From NCBI GenBank assembly GCA_036898135.1, contig JBAHVR010000292.1:393501-457500 (forward strand): a stretch of 64,000 nt of DNA, in the 5' to 3' direction. The translations under genes were made by a program, and so were the position numbers. A model generated the notes under the pieces. The model had not been told where the DNA came from. It was given only the letters and a program-made list of their open reading frames with translations, and did not search any database. This stretch comes from Oncomelania hupensis. Lineage: Eukaryota > Mollusca > Gastropoda > Littorinimorpha > Pomatiopsidae. Every line of letters starts with the position of its first letter. Position 1 is the first letter of the stretch. This document shows positions 19,533 to 31,170 of this stretch, in pieces.

Positions 19533-22246
19533 TCAACATACTGATCGTATAAACGATTCAAACAAGCGGACAAGCGTTTGCTTGTTATGTATTTCATGAG
19601 AAAACCCTGGCCTATAAATTTGGTTATTACTTGTAACACGAGGCTCACATTCAAAATAGGGCATCTGAATCCCTGTAGGAAGAGTCTGATATTTGGGATA
19701 TTGGTATTGCATATTTCCACCAGGTGAAATTTGATGACTGTTGTTTATAGCATTCATCATTGGCTTTTGTGTCATTTGACTATCTTCATTGTGAAAAAAA
19801 GTGCGACTGGGGGACCAGTACCCAGGTGACAACCGTGATGATTCTTGGGTCTGTGGCGTTTGGAGGAGCGGTGGCTTTTCATTGTTCAACATTTGATGAT
19901 TATGACTTGTACTGTCTTGTGGTTTGATTGCATATTTGATGTTACATCCAAGTCTGGCTGTGCCTAATCGACTAGGATGAATGCTGTTTTCATATAGAGT
20001 CTTTTTTGGATAACCGTTTTGAGTGGTAAATGTTGATGTGTTATTTATGAAACATGTATTTTCCTTGTCACACATCTCCTGCAAGTGTTTGTTGGACATT
20101 GCCACTGTTTTTGCATGTGAGCTTGCTGTGTTCTTGGGAGGAATGATATATGAGAAGTACAAGTTAGCAAGTGGAAAGCATTTATGGAGAAGCTTTTGGA
20201 TTCCAGTACACACAGTGACTGTGGCCACATTTTTATAACAGCTGTCAACGCCAACATGTACGACAAGATTTTGAATGTTTCTGTTGACCGGAATGTGACG
20301 TAGCCAATGCAAGACATCATCAATTGTAAGGCCAGGTATGCAAATCTTCTGACACTTATTGGCATTTGGAAATGTTAACTCTGGTTTGACAAATCTGATT
20401 ACAGAATCACCAATCATGAGGCATGTAACATTTTCTCTAACCCTCATCTCTGCAAGAAGCTCTCGAGGCGTTTTATCAGAGGAACAGCTACTGTCACTGC
20501 AAGCAGAATTAGAAGAAAAAACAAGGGGCTGGCGGTCTTGGTCAGAGTTATGTGAATGTTTTATGAAGGACTGTTCCTGCTTTGATTTCAATGATTGGTT
20601 TGTGGGAAAACTTTGGTTTTTTTTGCTTTTTTGTGGTTTAGGTGATGATTGCATTGATGTTGCATGTACATTGGTATCAATTTCAAGCTTGTGAGACATC
20701 AGTTGTTGCAATTTTGAGTCTTCTGCAGCAAGTTTAGTTGGTGTCGTGAATGCAGGTGATGAAATGAGAGGCTGATTCAATTGAGTTTCTACCTGACGAG
20801 CACAGGAGCATTCTTTTCTCATGCTGAGCTGTTTTTTTACATCACCAAGCTGTGATTTGAGGATCTGATTTTGTTTTTCCAGCTCTTTCACTTTTTTTGC
20901 CAAGTCATTTATGATATCACTTTGCTCATCAAGCTTATGTTCCATATGCGTTTTCAGGGAAGATTTTACTTGGACTTTAGCTGTTTCAATTTCACAGACA
21001 GATTTATCTGACACATTTTGGATAGCAGCTGATAGGTTATTTAACTGCCGTTGTACAGCTTTTAAAGTTTGTTTTGTTTGACTGAGCGTGAGTGGTTTAT
21101 TTGTTGGTGTACGTCGAAATTTGGTGTGTTGGATAGTGAGGACGCCTACTTTTGAATTTAGGAAAAGTTGGTATTCCTTCTTGGATGTTTGGTGGAAACA
21201 AGACAGCCGTATTTTTTATACTGTCATGCATTCCAAGAGATACGTCATCACTATTCTTTGCAATACCCCCTGGCACGTAAGTGGCATCAACCGCTACTTT
21301 CGAATAATCACAAGATACTGTGCCATGAGTGTTTTCAGAGAACACAACGTAAGCACCAGCTTCATCATGTGTTTCATCAACATTGAGGCTGCTCAGTTTG
21401 ACAACATTGGAGCTGCAGGTTAAATTGACAACTGGCATATTCTCTAGTTCACAAACTGGACTAAGAGGCATAAACATGCCAAGAGAGCTGCTCATTGAAT
21501 ATTCACAAGGTACGTTTGTGGCATCACTACGTAATTTGGAATTATCACGAGCAACTGCGTCACGAGTCTTTTCACAATTTACAATGCTATCGCCTGGTTT
21601 GGTATGCATAAGAGCAACATTAGAATTGCCACGTTTGATTGAAGATGAACTAGTGGACAAACTAACATCCACTACATCGTCTTCAGCTGTGTCATGTTCA
21701 TCATGCACTGGACTAAGAGACCTGAGTGCAGTAGAACACAAGCACGCCTGTGTAGGGTGCATTTCTTGTGAGGGTGCTTAGACGAATTACCTTTGTTACC
21801 ATCACCGCTTGGTAAGGTAAGTGCAAATTTCGTATTCACAACTTCAACGATTTCATCATCAATATCTTTGTCAGACTCAACAAGGTCAACAATGCGCCTT
21901 ATAATTCGAAACTCAGTGTGTACCCAGTCATCTGTACAGTATCCCTGAATCAGAACACTAGGTCTTTTTTTCTGTGCATTGTACAAGTGAATTGTTAGTA
22001 ATTTGTCAAAAGGACAGTCTTTACCCACGTCATCACAAGCCTCATTCCAGACCTTGATCGACGACTGACGAATGTCATTAGAAGGCGTAGAAGCATCCAA
22101 GTTTTGGATCAGTTTTCCTTTAACACGAACATAATCTTTCCACTCAGCACGGAAAGAAGGGAACAACTTTTGTGCTTGTACAAAGTAACGCTCTCGGATA
22201 ACTATAATCCAAACTGACAGTCGCTTTTTAGTAGTTTCAAATTTTA
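19533..22246 (-). pseudogene. CR1-like LINE ORF1: coiled coil and SGNH/esterase-like domain, two frameshifts
   Basis: This ORF1 runs from about 22246 to the stop at 19533 and is broken twice, near 21765 and near 21110. The first third has FVQAQKLFPSFRAEW and LLTIHLYNAQK...VLIQG, a block I associate with ORF1 proteins of invertebrate LINEs but cannot name. The middle is Ser/Thr-rich. After about 21090 comes a coiled coil (KLDEQSDIINDLAKKVKELEK). The end carries an SGNH-hydrolase-like domain with CLMIGDSVIRF (GDS block, about 20420), LVVHVGVDS (about 20260) and a terminal IHPSRLGTARL (about 19985). Such esterase-bearing ORF1 proteins are known from CR1-group LINEs. The usual GTND-like block here reads GVDS. 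It is probably an RNA-associated retrotransposition factor, dead here. Confidence 0.82.
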
Positions 22247-23640
22247 TTTAAAGAGGGTCTTTAGTTGGATTCAGTAATTCTTGGAATTATAAAGAAATGT
22301 CACTGCTGCTGCTGCATCTGCTGATGGACAGCAAATTGGTAGAAGTACCTTCGCACATAACGCAGTTTATATTGTTATGATTGATTCACGTCATACCAAA
22401 TTGTTCCTGTCACTTTAATGAGATCAAGCTTCAAATATGTAAAGAAAACCACATTTGCGTTAGAGTCATCTTGATATTCACCAAACTGCTCTGTGTTTGA
22501 AATCAGTGCCCACTGTAGTGTCACGAATTTTAAAAAAAAAAAAAAAAGAAAAAAAAAAGGTAATCTTGGCAGAAGTCAGTAGTGACGTGAAACAATGACT
22601 GTAAAACAGTTCACATTGGTCAGAACGACAACATATTTACTATTATGAATTGTTCATGTTCAATAAATATTTTTTTTCAGTAATAATATCAAACATTAAT
22701 AATTTATGGAAAATATAAACTACAAGTGTATTATAGTCTTCATGGTGTTGCCAAAATGCAGAATTTTTTAAATCATGTGCCTATTTCAGTGTTATTGAAT
22801 GACGAACATGACGTAAATCACTGACGGAAATGATTCAATCTCCTGAAAGGTTTATTCTTCGTCATCAGCACTGATGACGTAAACAGATTTGTAGAAACAA
22901 TCAACGTGCGTAAGTTGATGCAATCGAAAAAAAGTACAGATCAAGCCTCTTTCCATAGACTAATAATGACGTATCGAGAGACAAAATGACGTTGTAAGAT
23001 AAAATGACGTAAGATGTTCCTATCTCAGAAGACTGCAATGTTCATCATTGTTTATAAACAAAGATATTCCATCAAGATAACGTATGCCTAAGAAAGTATC
23101 CCTTGTTACATCCTCAGGCTGGATAGTAAGGATTTGACATCAACAACAACAGTTAGCTGCAAATCAAATCATAGGCTTGATTTTGGATCCCATTCACGCG
23201 CTGTATCGATTGTCACACTTACTCGACGATATAGATCCAAGTTCCAAAACCAAGTTTCCTGAATTTATAAACACAAATATTGAGTCCACGGATCCAAAAA
23301 TGAATCCCAAAACACAGAGAATAAAGCCGTGTTATTAACGAAGAAGGATTAATAACAAGAATACTAGAAAAACATCAATAAGATTTTGATGTGCTCATCG
23401 TCATTGCGGAAACTGGCGATTTCAACGTTCATGACATCAACGAAACTTTCCAGAATAAATTTTGACTGAAAAACACTCCACTGGATGAAAACGACCAGAT
23501 ATTAGAATCACCACAATCACTAATTTAAAAAGGTTAAACGAAGAAATCTAAACTTGAATGTAAACAAATAAAAAGAAATAAAAATGTTTGCACATAAAAT
23601 CATCCAGTGTTGTCAACAATCCACAGGCGCCGGAAAAAGA
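22247..23640. other. AT-rich region upstream of the LINE ORF1, no gene seen
   Basis: This may include the 5' UTR of the CR1-like LINE. It contains an A-rich run near 22530-22558 and six TGACGT sites between 22583 and 23010. I see no reading frame with recognisable content. Confidence 0.5.
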
Positions 23641-23645
23641 TATAT

Positions 23646-23780
<135 letters not shown>

Positions 23781-24017
23781 CTTTGAAAGTTTGAAACTTT
23801 GAAACTTTTTTATTAGGGATAAAGATTTTAGACTAATGATACAGTCTAATCTTCCAATCTGTCCCGTAAGAAATTAACATAATAAGAATTAACCTTTAAC
23901 TTTAACTTGGAAATCACATCACTCACAAACACACATGCACACACAATCACACTAACATCTTCATCATTATTTTTAAACAATTTTAGGCAACTACCCTTTT
24001 CCCCATATCCTGCACCC

Positions 24018-24018
24018 T

Positions 24019-24113
<95 letters not shown>

Positions 24114-24166
24114 GACAAGTCAAGTTCCACAGCAAATAAATAAATAAATAATAATAATAATAATAA

Positions 24167-24198
<32 letters not shown>

Positions 24199-24263
24199 TT
24201 AATAATAATAATAATAATAATCATAATAATAATCATAATAATAAAGTGAATAAATAAATAGGT
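24018..24263. repeat. (TAA)n compound microsatellite
   Basis: Two arrays, 24018-24113 and 24131-24263, of TAA units with AAAT variants. They lie directly 3' of the LINE coding end at 24324 (minus strand), as a LINE tail might. Confidence 0.95.
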
Positions 24264-24323
24264 TAATAATTACACGAATGACTGTGTTGTCATATATATT
24301 ATTATACATCACTTTTATAATTA

Positions 24324-24575
24324 ATTTTGCAGATGCCTACATATTTTACATTTGAAAGAAAACAGTGTGTCGCAATGTTTACACTCCAGAGGGAGAGAGT
24401 TCCATACACTAGCTCCATTAAACGATAGGCTATTTTTGTATAAATCAATGCGAGGGAGGGGTAGTTTATAATTATACAGTCTATGCCCATCAACTGGCTT
24501 AATAAAAAATGTATCAAGATATGCAGGTGTTTCTCCGTGTGTGATTTTGAACATAAGGATAGCTGTATTAAATAT

Positions 24576-24580
<5 letters not shown>
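24324..24580 (-). pseudogene. LINE ORF2 C-terminal fragment (CR1/jockey group)
   Basis: The minus-strand frame reads MFKITHGETPAYL, then LPLPRIDLYKNSLSFNGAS and VWNSLPLECK before a stop. This is the conserved end of CR1-group ORF2 (the WNSLP block). It is 5' truncated at a GA microsatellite (24580) and followed on its 3' side by a TAA array. It is not part of the nested LINE to the left, whose own C-terminus lies at 6931-7163. Confidence 0.8.
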
Positions 24581-24638
<58 letters not shown>

Positions 24639-24640
24639 AA
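24580..24640. repeat. (GA)n microsatellite
   Basis: Sixty bases of GA repeat abutting the truncated end of the LINE fragment. Confidence 0.95.
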
Positions 24641-24659
24641 TAAGTATAGAGAACCAGAG

Positions 24660-25262
24660 AGGAAGATAAATTAAACAGCAATAATACACACAAATACATA
24701 AGCCACTATATAGGAATAATTTAAAAAAAATAAATAAATTCAGAGCCCTTGACAGCAGGCAAGACAAAGTAAACTCCTGCTGGCAAGCAGGCACAATAGA
24801 TATTGCTCGCATAATTTACAAGTCTGCAGTTGGTAAACTTCTGTAGTACTGTTAGTTATTTTGCATGATTATAGTTCAACTTTAAACTGGTATATATTAT
24901 ATTTCTGTACATGCGTGAGAATGACTGTATGGTCTAAGATCACATATGTCAAAAGACGTTAACATAAATTATTGAATTGAATTGAATCGAAGTACAGAGT
25001 CTGAGTTTGGGAGATCGTCAAGAGAGAAATTGTCCGATTACTTTATGACTGGAGTGGCGTCAGTTCCACCGCAATCAGTGTTGTATATATCAATACTATT
25101 TATATAATGATATTTTAATAACATATTTTGAACATATTGCTAATGTCATAATACAAATATTCATTTTCCTGATGGAAGATTAGTTCAGTAATCGATGACA
25201 CCGAATAATTGCAGCCAAGCATGGGCTTAGCCTAGCTGAACATTTAAGTTTGTAGCAAACTG
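24660..25262. other. Non-coding stretch with LINE-tail-like sequence
   Basis: No gene seen. AGACGTTAAC followed by ATTGAATTGAATTGAA at about 24956-24988 looks like the microsatellite-like 3' end of a plus-strand LINE. Confidence 0.4.
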
Positions 25263-26227
25263 GTCCTCCATAACAGCGCCATCGGAAACTGGTTCAGAAC
25301 AACAATCGGTGTGCGTCAGGAATCGAATGCCTACTCTCTCCAACATTCTTCAACATCTTTCTAGAGCGCATCATGTCAGATGCCCTTGCAGATCACGAAG
25401 GCACAGTCAGCATAGAGGGAAGAGCAATCCCCAACCTTCGTTTTGCAGATGACATTGATGGATTGGCTGGAGAGGAACAAGAACTTGAACAGCTGGTACA
25501 CCACCTCCAGGGACTGTGGAATGGAAATAAGTGCAGAGAAGACCAAAATGATGACCAACAACACCAATGGCGTCAACACGGACATTAAAGTCCAAGGCTA
25601 ATCCCTCAACACAGTGCATAGCTTCAAGTATTTAGGAGCCATTGTATCAGACAATGGGTGCCGACAGAAAGCCCTCTCCAGGATCGCAAAAAAACCTGCT
25701 GCCCTGGCGAGATTGAAGCCAATTTGGAAAGACAGGACCATCAGTCTACATTCCAAGACAAGGCTGCTGCGCTCCCTTGTCATCTCCATCTTCCCATAAG
25801 CTTGCGAAACATGGACCCTCACAGCAGATCTCCAACGAAGAATACAAAGCATAGAGATGAGGTGCTACAGAAGACTTCTGGGCATTTCCTATACCCAGAA
25901 CATCACCAACGACGAAGTTCGACAGACCATCACACAAGCCATTGGACAACACGATGACCTGCTCACAGTGTTGAAAAAACGGAAACTCCGATGGTATGGC
26001 CACGTCACCAGATCATCAGGTCTTGCAAAGATCATCCCGCAAGACACAGCGCAAGTAGGTAGAAGAAGAGGGAGACCGAAAAAGAGGTGGGAGGACAACA
26101 TTCGAGAATGGACGGGTTTGACACTGAGGGAAACAATCAGGGTTGCTGAGGACAGGGAAAGAAAACTCTGGTTAAACGATCGTCTGTGGTGCCCCTACGA
26201 CCTCCGAGTTACGGGATAGGATAGGTT
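25263..26227 (+). pseudogene. RTE-like LINE fragment (copy a), RT end and C-terminus
   Basis: It is homologous to the last third of the copy at 43111-46450. It carries the RT block LSPTFFNIFLERIMSDAL, FADDIDGLAGEE and, after frameshifts, the C-terminal RRRGRPKKRWEDNIREW. It is truncated at its 5' side and broken near 25335 and 25530. The 3' end GGATAGGATAGG is the tail shared by all copies here. The coding end is at about 26219. Confidence 0.88.
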
Positions 26228-26521
26228 AACAAACTGGCTCTCAGGGTGTATCAGTACATCTGACCTCATTCCTAATGCTTTAAGGTCTTCGATTCCCGAC
26301 TGTCCAAATAATATACATAATCATCGCAAAACATGATACGCGAAGGAGTTGATGCATGGTGAGTAACTACCTCAGTCAAACCGGCTACTTATGTGATTAG
26401 CGCTGAAACACTACCATCTTCGATACTTACGGCTATTGTTTTGCGTAAGGTTCTGTCTGCTTTTTCTCAAAGTTCAGGTCCGCTAAGGTAACTTATTTCC
26501 TAAATACACAATGTGCTGTAT

Positions 26522-26523
<2 letters not shown>
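26228..26523. other. Intergenic, nothing recognised
   Basis: No frame, repeat or structured element could be supported in this stretch. Confidence 0.4.

Positions 26524-26584
<61 letters not shown>
26524..26584. repeat. (CT)n microsatellite
   Basis: About 60 bases of CT repeat between two RTE-like LINE copies. Confidence 0.95.
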
Positions 26585-26587
<3 letters not shown>

Positions 26588-26806
26588 CCAATCTTTTCTT
26601 CCCAGGTAAGTTCCGGAAAATACTTTACAATTTTCGCCATATTTCAAGTATCACTTAACGGATTTTGACCAAACATCATATGAAAATAATATTACCTGGG
26701 TTATTAGTGGCCTGCTTCCCGTGCTGTGATATTTTCACCACCAAAAAGATCAAGCTGGCTGGAGTTGCTTTGTAGCTAAACACATTTTAAGATCCTATCT
26801 ATCCTT

Positions 26807-28585
26807 CTATCCTGTCCCGTAACCCTGAGGTCGTAGGGGCACCACAGATGATCGTTTAACCAGCATACTCCATCTTTCTCTGTCCTCAGCAGCCTTGATG
26901 GCTTCGCTCAGTGTCAAACCAGTCCATTCTCGAATGTTGTCCTCCCACCTCTTTTTCGGTCTCCCTCTTCTTCTACCTCCTTGCACTGTGCCTTGCAGAA
27001 TAGTCTTTGCAAGGCCTGATGATCTGGTGACATGGCAATACCATCTTAGTTTCCGTTTCTTCACCACTGTAAGCAGGTCATCGTGTTGTCCAATGGCTTG
27101 TGTGATGGTCTGTCGGACTTCGTCGTTGGTGATGTGTTGTGTATAGGAAATGCCCAGAAGTCTTCTGTAGCACCTCATCTCCATGCTTTGTATTCTTCGT
27201 TGGAGATTTGCTGTGAGGGTCCATGCTTCGCAAGCATAAAGGAAGATGGAGATGACAAGGGAGCGCAGCAGTCTTACTTTGGAATGTAGACCGATGGTCC
27301 TGTCTTTCCAAATGGGCTTCAACCTTGTCAGGGCAGCAGTTGTTTGTGCGATCCTGGAGAGGGCTTCCTGTTGGGACCCATTGTCTGATACAATGGCTCC
27401 TAAATATTTGAAGCTATGCACTGTGTTGAGGGATTGGCCTTGGACTTTGATGTCCCTGTTGATGCCATTGGTGTTGTTGGTCATCATTTTGGTCTTCTCT
27501 GCACTTATTTCCATTCCATAAGCTCTGGAGGTGGTGTCAAGCCTCTGTACCAGCTGTTCAAGTTCTTGTTCCTCTCCAGCCAATCCATCAATGTCATCCG
27601 CAAAACGAAGATTGGAGATTGCTCTACCCTCTATGCTGACTGTGCCTTCATGATCTGCAAGAGCATCTGACAAGATGCGCTCTAGAAAGATGTTGAAGAG
27701 TGTTGGAGAGAGTAGGCATCCTTGACGCACACCGATTGTTGTTCTGAACCAGTTCCCGATGTCGCTGTTGTGGAGGACTGCACTGGTAGCCTTGTCATAC
27801 AGGCTTTTGATGACTTCAATAATTTTAGGGCTGATGTTGTACACTTTCATTGTTGCCCATAGAGCTGCATGCCAGACTCGGTCAAACGCCTTCTTGAAGT
27901 ATTTCTCACAGATTATTCTGAGGTTGAAAATCTGTTCAGTGGTACTTCGCCCTGCCCTGAATCCTGCTTGTTCTTCAGCTATGATTTGCTCAGCTTGGGG
28001 TTTCAACCTGTTGAGTATTATTTTCAGGAGGACCTTGCTGGGATGGCTGATGAGGCTGATGGTGCGGTAATTTTCACACACTTGAAGGTTACCTTTTTTG
28101 GGAAGAGTGATGACAAGCGACTGGGGCCATGGTATAGGCCACTCCCCACTCTGCCAGATCTTGTTACATATAATGGTGAGGGCATCAATCATCGCTTCAC
28201 CTCCTGCTTGTAGCAGTTCCGCGGGTATGTTGTCCACTCCCGCTGACTTCCCTTTCTTTAGCGATTGCACTGCTGCCTCAACTTCTTCCCGGAGAATTGG
28301 GAGGATTTCTTCTTCTTCTCTGTTCTCGGGACATGCTAGAACTGATGGGTCTCCATTTGGTGTATGGTTGTAAAGGTCAGAGCAGTACTCTGTCCATCTG
28401 TCCAAGACTTCTTGTTCTTCTGTAAGGCATATGCCAGACTTGCTTTGGATCGTGGAGACTTTGGGCTGTTTGACACTTGTCAGCCGCTTCACAGTCTGGT
28501 ATGCCTTCCTCCTGTTGTTCTTGTTCAGACTGTTCTCTATTTCCTGACATTGATCTTCTATCCAGTTCTCCTTTGCTGTGCGCAT
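26807..28585 (-). pseudogene. RTE-like reverse transcriptase, copy b, motif A deleted
   Basis: A 592-residue open frame contains the RT fingers (GVDNIPAELLQAGGEAM), GFRAGRSTTEQ, VRQGCLLSPTLFN and the palm FADDIDG. The C-terminal end has RRRGRPKKRWED. Relative to the copy at 43111-46450, 13 codons are missing just before KKAFDRVWH (about 27890). This removes the conserved VFIDF containing the first catalytic aspartate. The enzyme could not polymerise DNA even though the frame stays open. Confidence 0.9.
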
Positions 28586-29886
28586 GCCTTTTTTCGGATG
28601 TCATTGTTGATTTTTCGGTAGGCATCAGCTCCCTGTGAGGTGTTCTTTTTCTTTTTCATCTCTCTTCGTTTATCACACAGATCCAAAAGTTCAGGTGTGA
28701 TCCTCGGCTTCTTCTTTGGTCTGTGCTTGCCAAGGATCTCAGTGGCGGCATCTGTCACAGCTGAGTTGAAGGTTGTGGTCATGGTGTTGACATCTACTTC
28801 ACCAGCCCCCAAAATGAGCAGTGGTGCAAATTTCCCTCCAATTGTGGCCTGAAATAGTTATGCCACCTCCGGGTCTTGCAGTTTGTCCATTTCGAACTTC
28901 AGTCTAGTGCACTTTGCTGTATTTACTCTCTTCAAGTGGAGCCGGAAAGACATCATCACGAGATCGTGGTCACTTCCGATGTCTGCTCCTGGAAAATGTT
29001 TTGTCCTGCCAATGTTGATGCTTGATCTGAAGTGTTCTTGACCATGATGTAGTCTATTTGGTTGTGATGCTCCCCGACGGGACTGTGCAATGTTCATCGT
29101 CTGGAGTTTTTGTGGAGACCAAGCGTGTTTGCCAGTACCAGATTGTTGTATCTGGCAAACTCCAAGAGTCTCAGACCCCTGTCATTTGTCTCGTTGTTGC
29201 AGTGGGGTCCACATGTGTCTCCCCAGTTGTGGTGCGCATCTTGGCCAACCTCGGCATTCCAGTCGCCTTGCACTATGACTCTGTCCTTCTTCGGCACTTG
29301 GTCAAGGACTGCCTGTAGATTTTTATAAAAATCCTCCACTTCGCTGTCGTCATAGTCTGATGTTGGGGCATAGACCTGGATGATGGTTTATTTTGAAAGG
29401 GGTTGCTCTCAGGCGGATGGTAATGAGTCTACTGGAGACTGGGCCGCAACCCATGATAGTGGCTAGAATGTTCTTGTGGACCAAGAATCCAACGCCGTGT
29501 TCATGCCTGTCATCTCTACCGCTGAAATAGAGCTTGTGGCCTTTGTCGGTCGTTGTTTCACCTAGGCCTTTCCAGCGCAGTTCGCTGATGCCTAGAACGT
29601 TCCATCGATAGTGGTCCAACTCGTTGGCCAGTTCTTCTAATTTTCCTTCCGCATTTAGGGTCCTGACATTCCAGGTTCCTATGACGATGTTGTTTCTCGT
29701 GCGGATCTTGCTAAATTGTCCATCAGTAGCATACTTAACACCTCCGTCCTGGTGGCCAACGGAAGGCGCGGTCCTTGTGCCGGGCGACGACCGATCCGGT
29801 ATGGAATTAGTGGATAGTGTCATCATGTAGTGTGTCTTGGGCAAAAAAGACCTGGCGGTGCCCAATCTCTCCAGACTGTTGGCCAC
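28586..29886 (-). pseudogene. RTE-like endonuclease region, copy b, frameshifted
   Basis: Pieces of an apurinic-like endonuclease lie in different frames: GTWNVRTLNAEGK and ISELRWKGLG (29350-29886), VQGDWNAEVGQDAH (29094-29339), and the SDHDLVMMSF block (28858-29097). Breaks near 29345, 29095 and 28830 separate them. In intact relatives these belong to one protein with the RT downstream. The family resembles animal database entries named craniofacial development protein 2-like, which are retrotransposon endonucleases. Confidence 0.85.
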
Positions 29887-30066
29887 AGCCGAAATCCACG
29901 AATATAGTGTGGCTCGCCTTGGCCCTGAGCACGTGGTCGTTGAAGCTGTAGTAACGTGAGGTTCCTTTCGCCCAGTGATGCCGTGCTAACATCACCCCTG
30001 TTAGTCGCCTCTTACGACACGCCTGGAAACGTTGGGTCTATTCTAATTAATGCCCGAACCCAGAGC

Positions 30067-31170
30067 TTTATTATCTCTTTCAAGAAATTATTATGCTCAA
30101 TATCTAAAAAAAACCGCGTGAACCGATTTTGTTGAATTTTGGTAGAAGTACTTATACTTCAAAGCATGGCCAATCAATCAGTGACATGCCGAAAGTCTAT
30201 AAGTTGGTCGGTCTGTCCATCCGAATGTCCCTTGTATGTGTGCCAATGGCTGGAAATGCTATCAATACAAGGTGAAATATTTTCTCAAAATTTGACTTTT
30301 TTCTAAGTTATTAATCTTCAACTTATTATTCGTTGAAGCGTGATAGATATAAATGAGACACACATCCTATACATATTTTGTAAACCTCACTCCAATGTCA
30401 AGGTCACTGGAGCTGTCCAAAATCGGTTAGTATAGTTACTTTGAAGCGTCATTGACCCTAAACTATAAGAAATATAAAGTCCAAGCATGTATTTAGAAAT
30501 GGTAGAAGGATCTTCCATATTTGTTCCGTTTTTGCGCTGATCTTGAAGGTCAAGGTCATTTTAGACTTTGCAAAAAATTACAAAAATAGGTAATTGTTCA
30601 GTGGAATGGCTGTCAACAACATTGGGTTATTTGATCAGATATGCATGAAAGGTAATGTGAGGGTCAAGGTCACCCAAGGTGAAGGTTGCTGAATGTCCAG
30701 GTCATCCCAAGGTTGCATTTTGTTTAGCATAAAACTTTTGCTGTACTTTATTTGATAGTACATGAGTGTATTTGGAACCGGAGGTCAAGGTCATCTCAAG
30801 CTCAAGAGCATAGAAAGATCTAAGTCGGTATTAGTTTGCATTTTAATGCCACCGTTTCATTTTTTTTTTTTTTGGGGGGGGGGGGGGGGGGGCAGTTATT
30901 TTTATTTTAAATATTGCGAGTTTGATAAGGAGCATGTGAATATGGGCTTTGCCCCTCTATTTTTGTATACGATCTTACTTTTACAATCCAACGCAGTTCT
31001 CATGCTGTTACGATTGAGACGCGCACGATAGTTCCGATCATTTTATTAACAAGATTAAAACATCGCGGTTTATCGACAGTTCATAAATACGTGTAACACA
31101 TTCTCACACTCAGACCCTCAACGCCCAGACTAAACTCGCAACAATACCATTCTGTACCTGTTTTAAAATA
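30067..31170. other. Non-coding region with four TCAAGGTCA sites and a T14-G19 tract
   Basis: There is no gene. TCAAGGTCA occurs at 30398, 30550, 30664 and 30785 within variable related phrases, suggesting a decayed repeat. A T run (30860-30873) is followed by 19 G (30874-30892). Confidence 0.6.

Larger units (their letters stand above)
26795..30066 (-). mobile_element. RTE-like LINE, copy b, nearly full length but defective
   Basis: It is collinear with the copy at 43111-46450 in inverted orientation. Its 5' end carries the conserved GTCGTAAGAGGCGAC block (about 30002-30016) and its 3' end a short CTATCCT tail. The interior encodes endonuclease then RT. Several frameshifts in the endonuclease half and an in-frame deletion in RT make it dead. 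Confidence 0.9.

Noticed and set aside
25406..25619. Repeated antisense frames across all RTE copies
   Set aside because: They recur only because the RTE copies are homologous; the coding strand carries the RT motifs.
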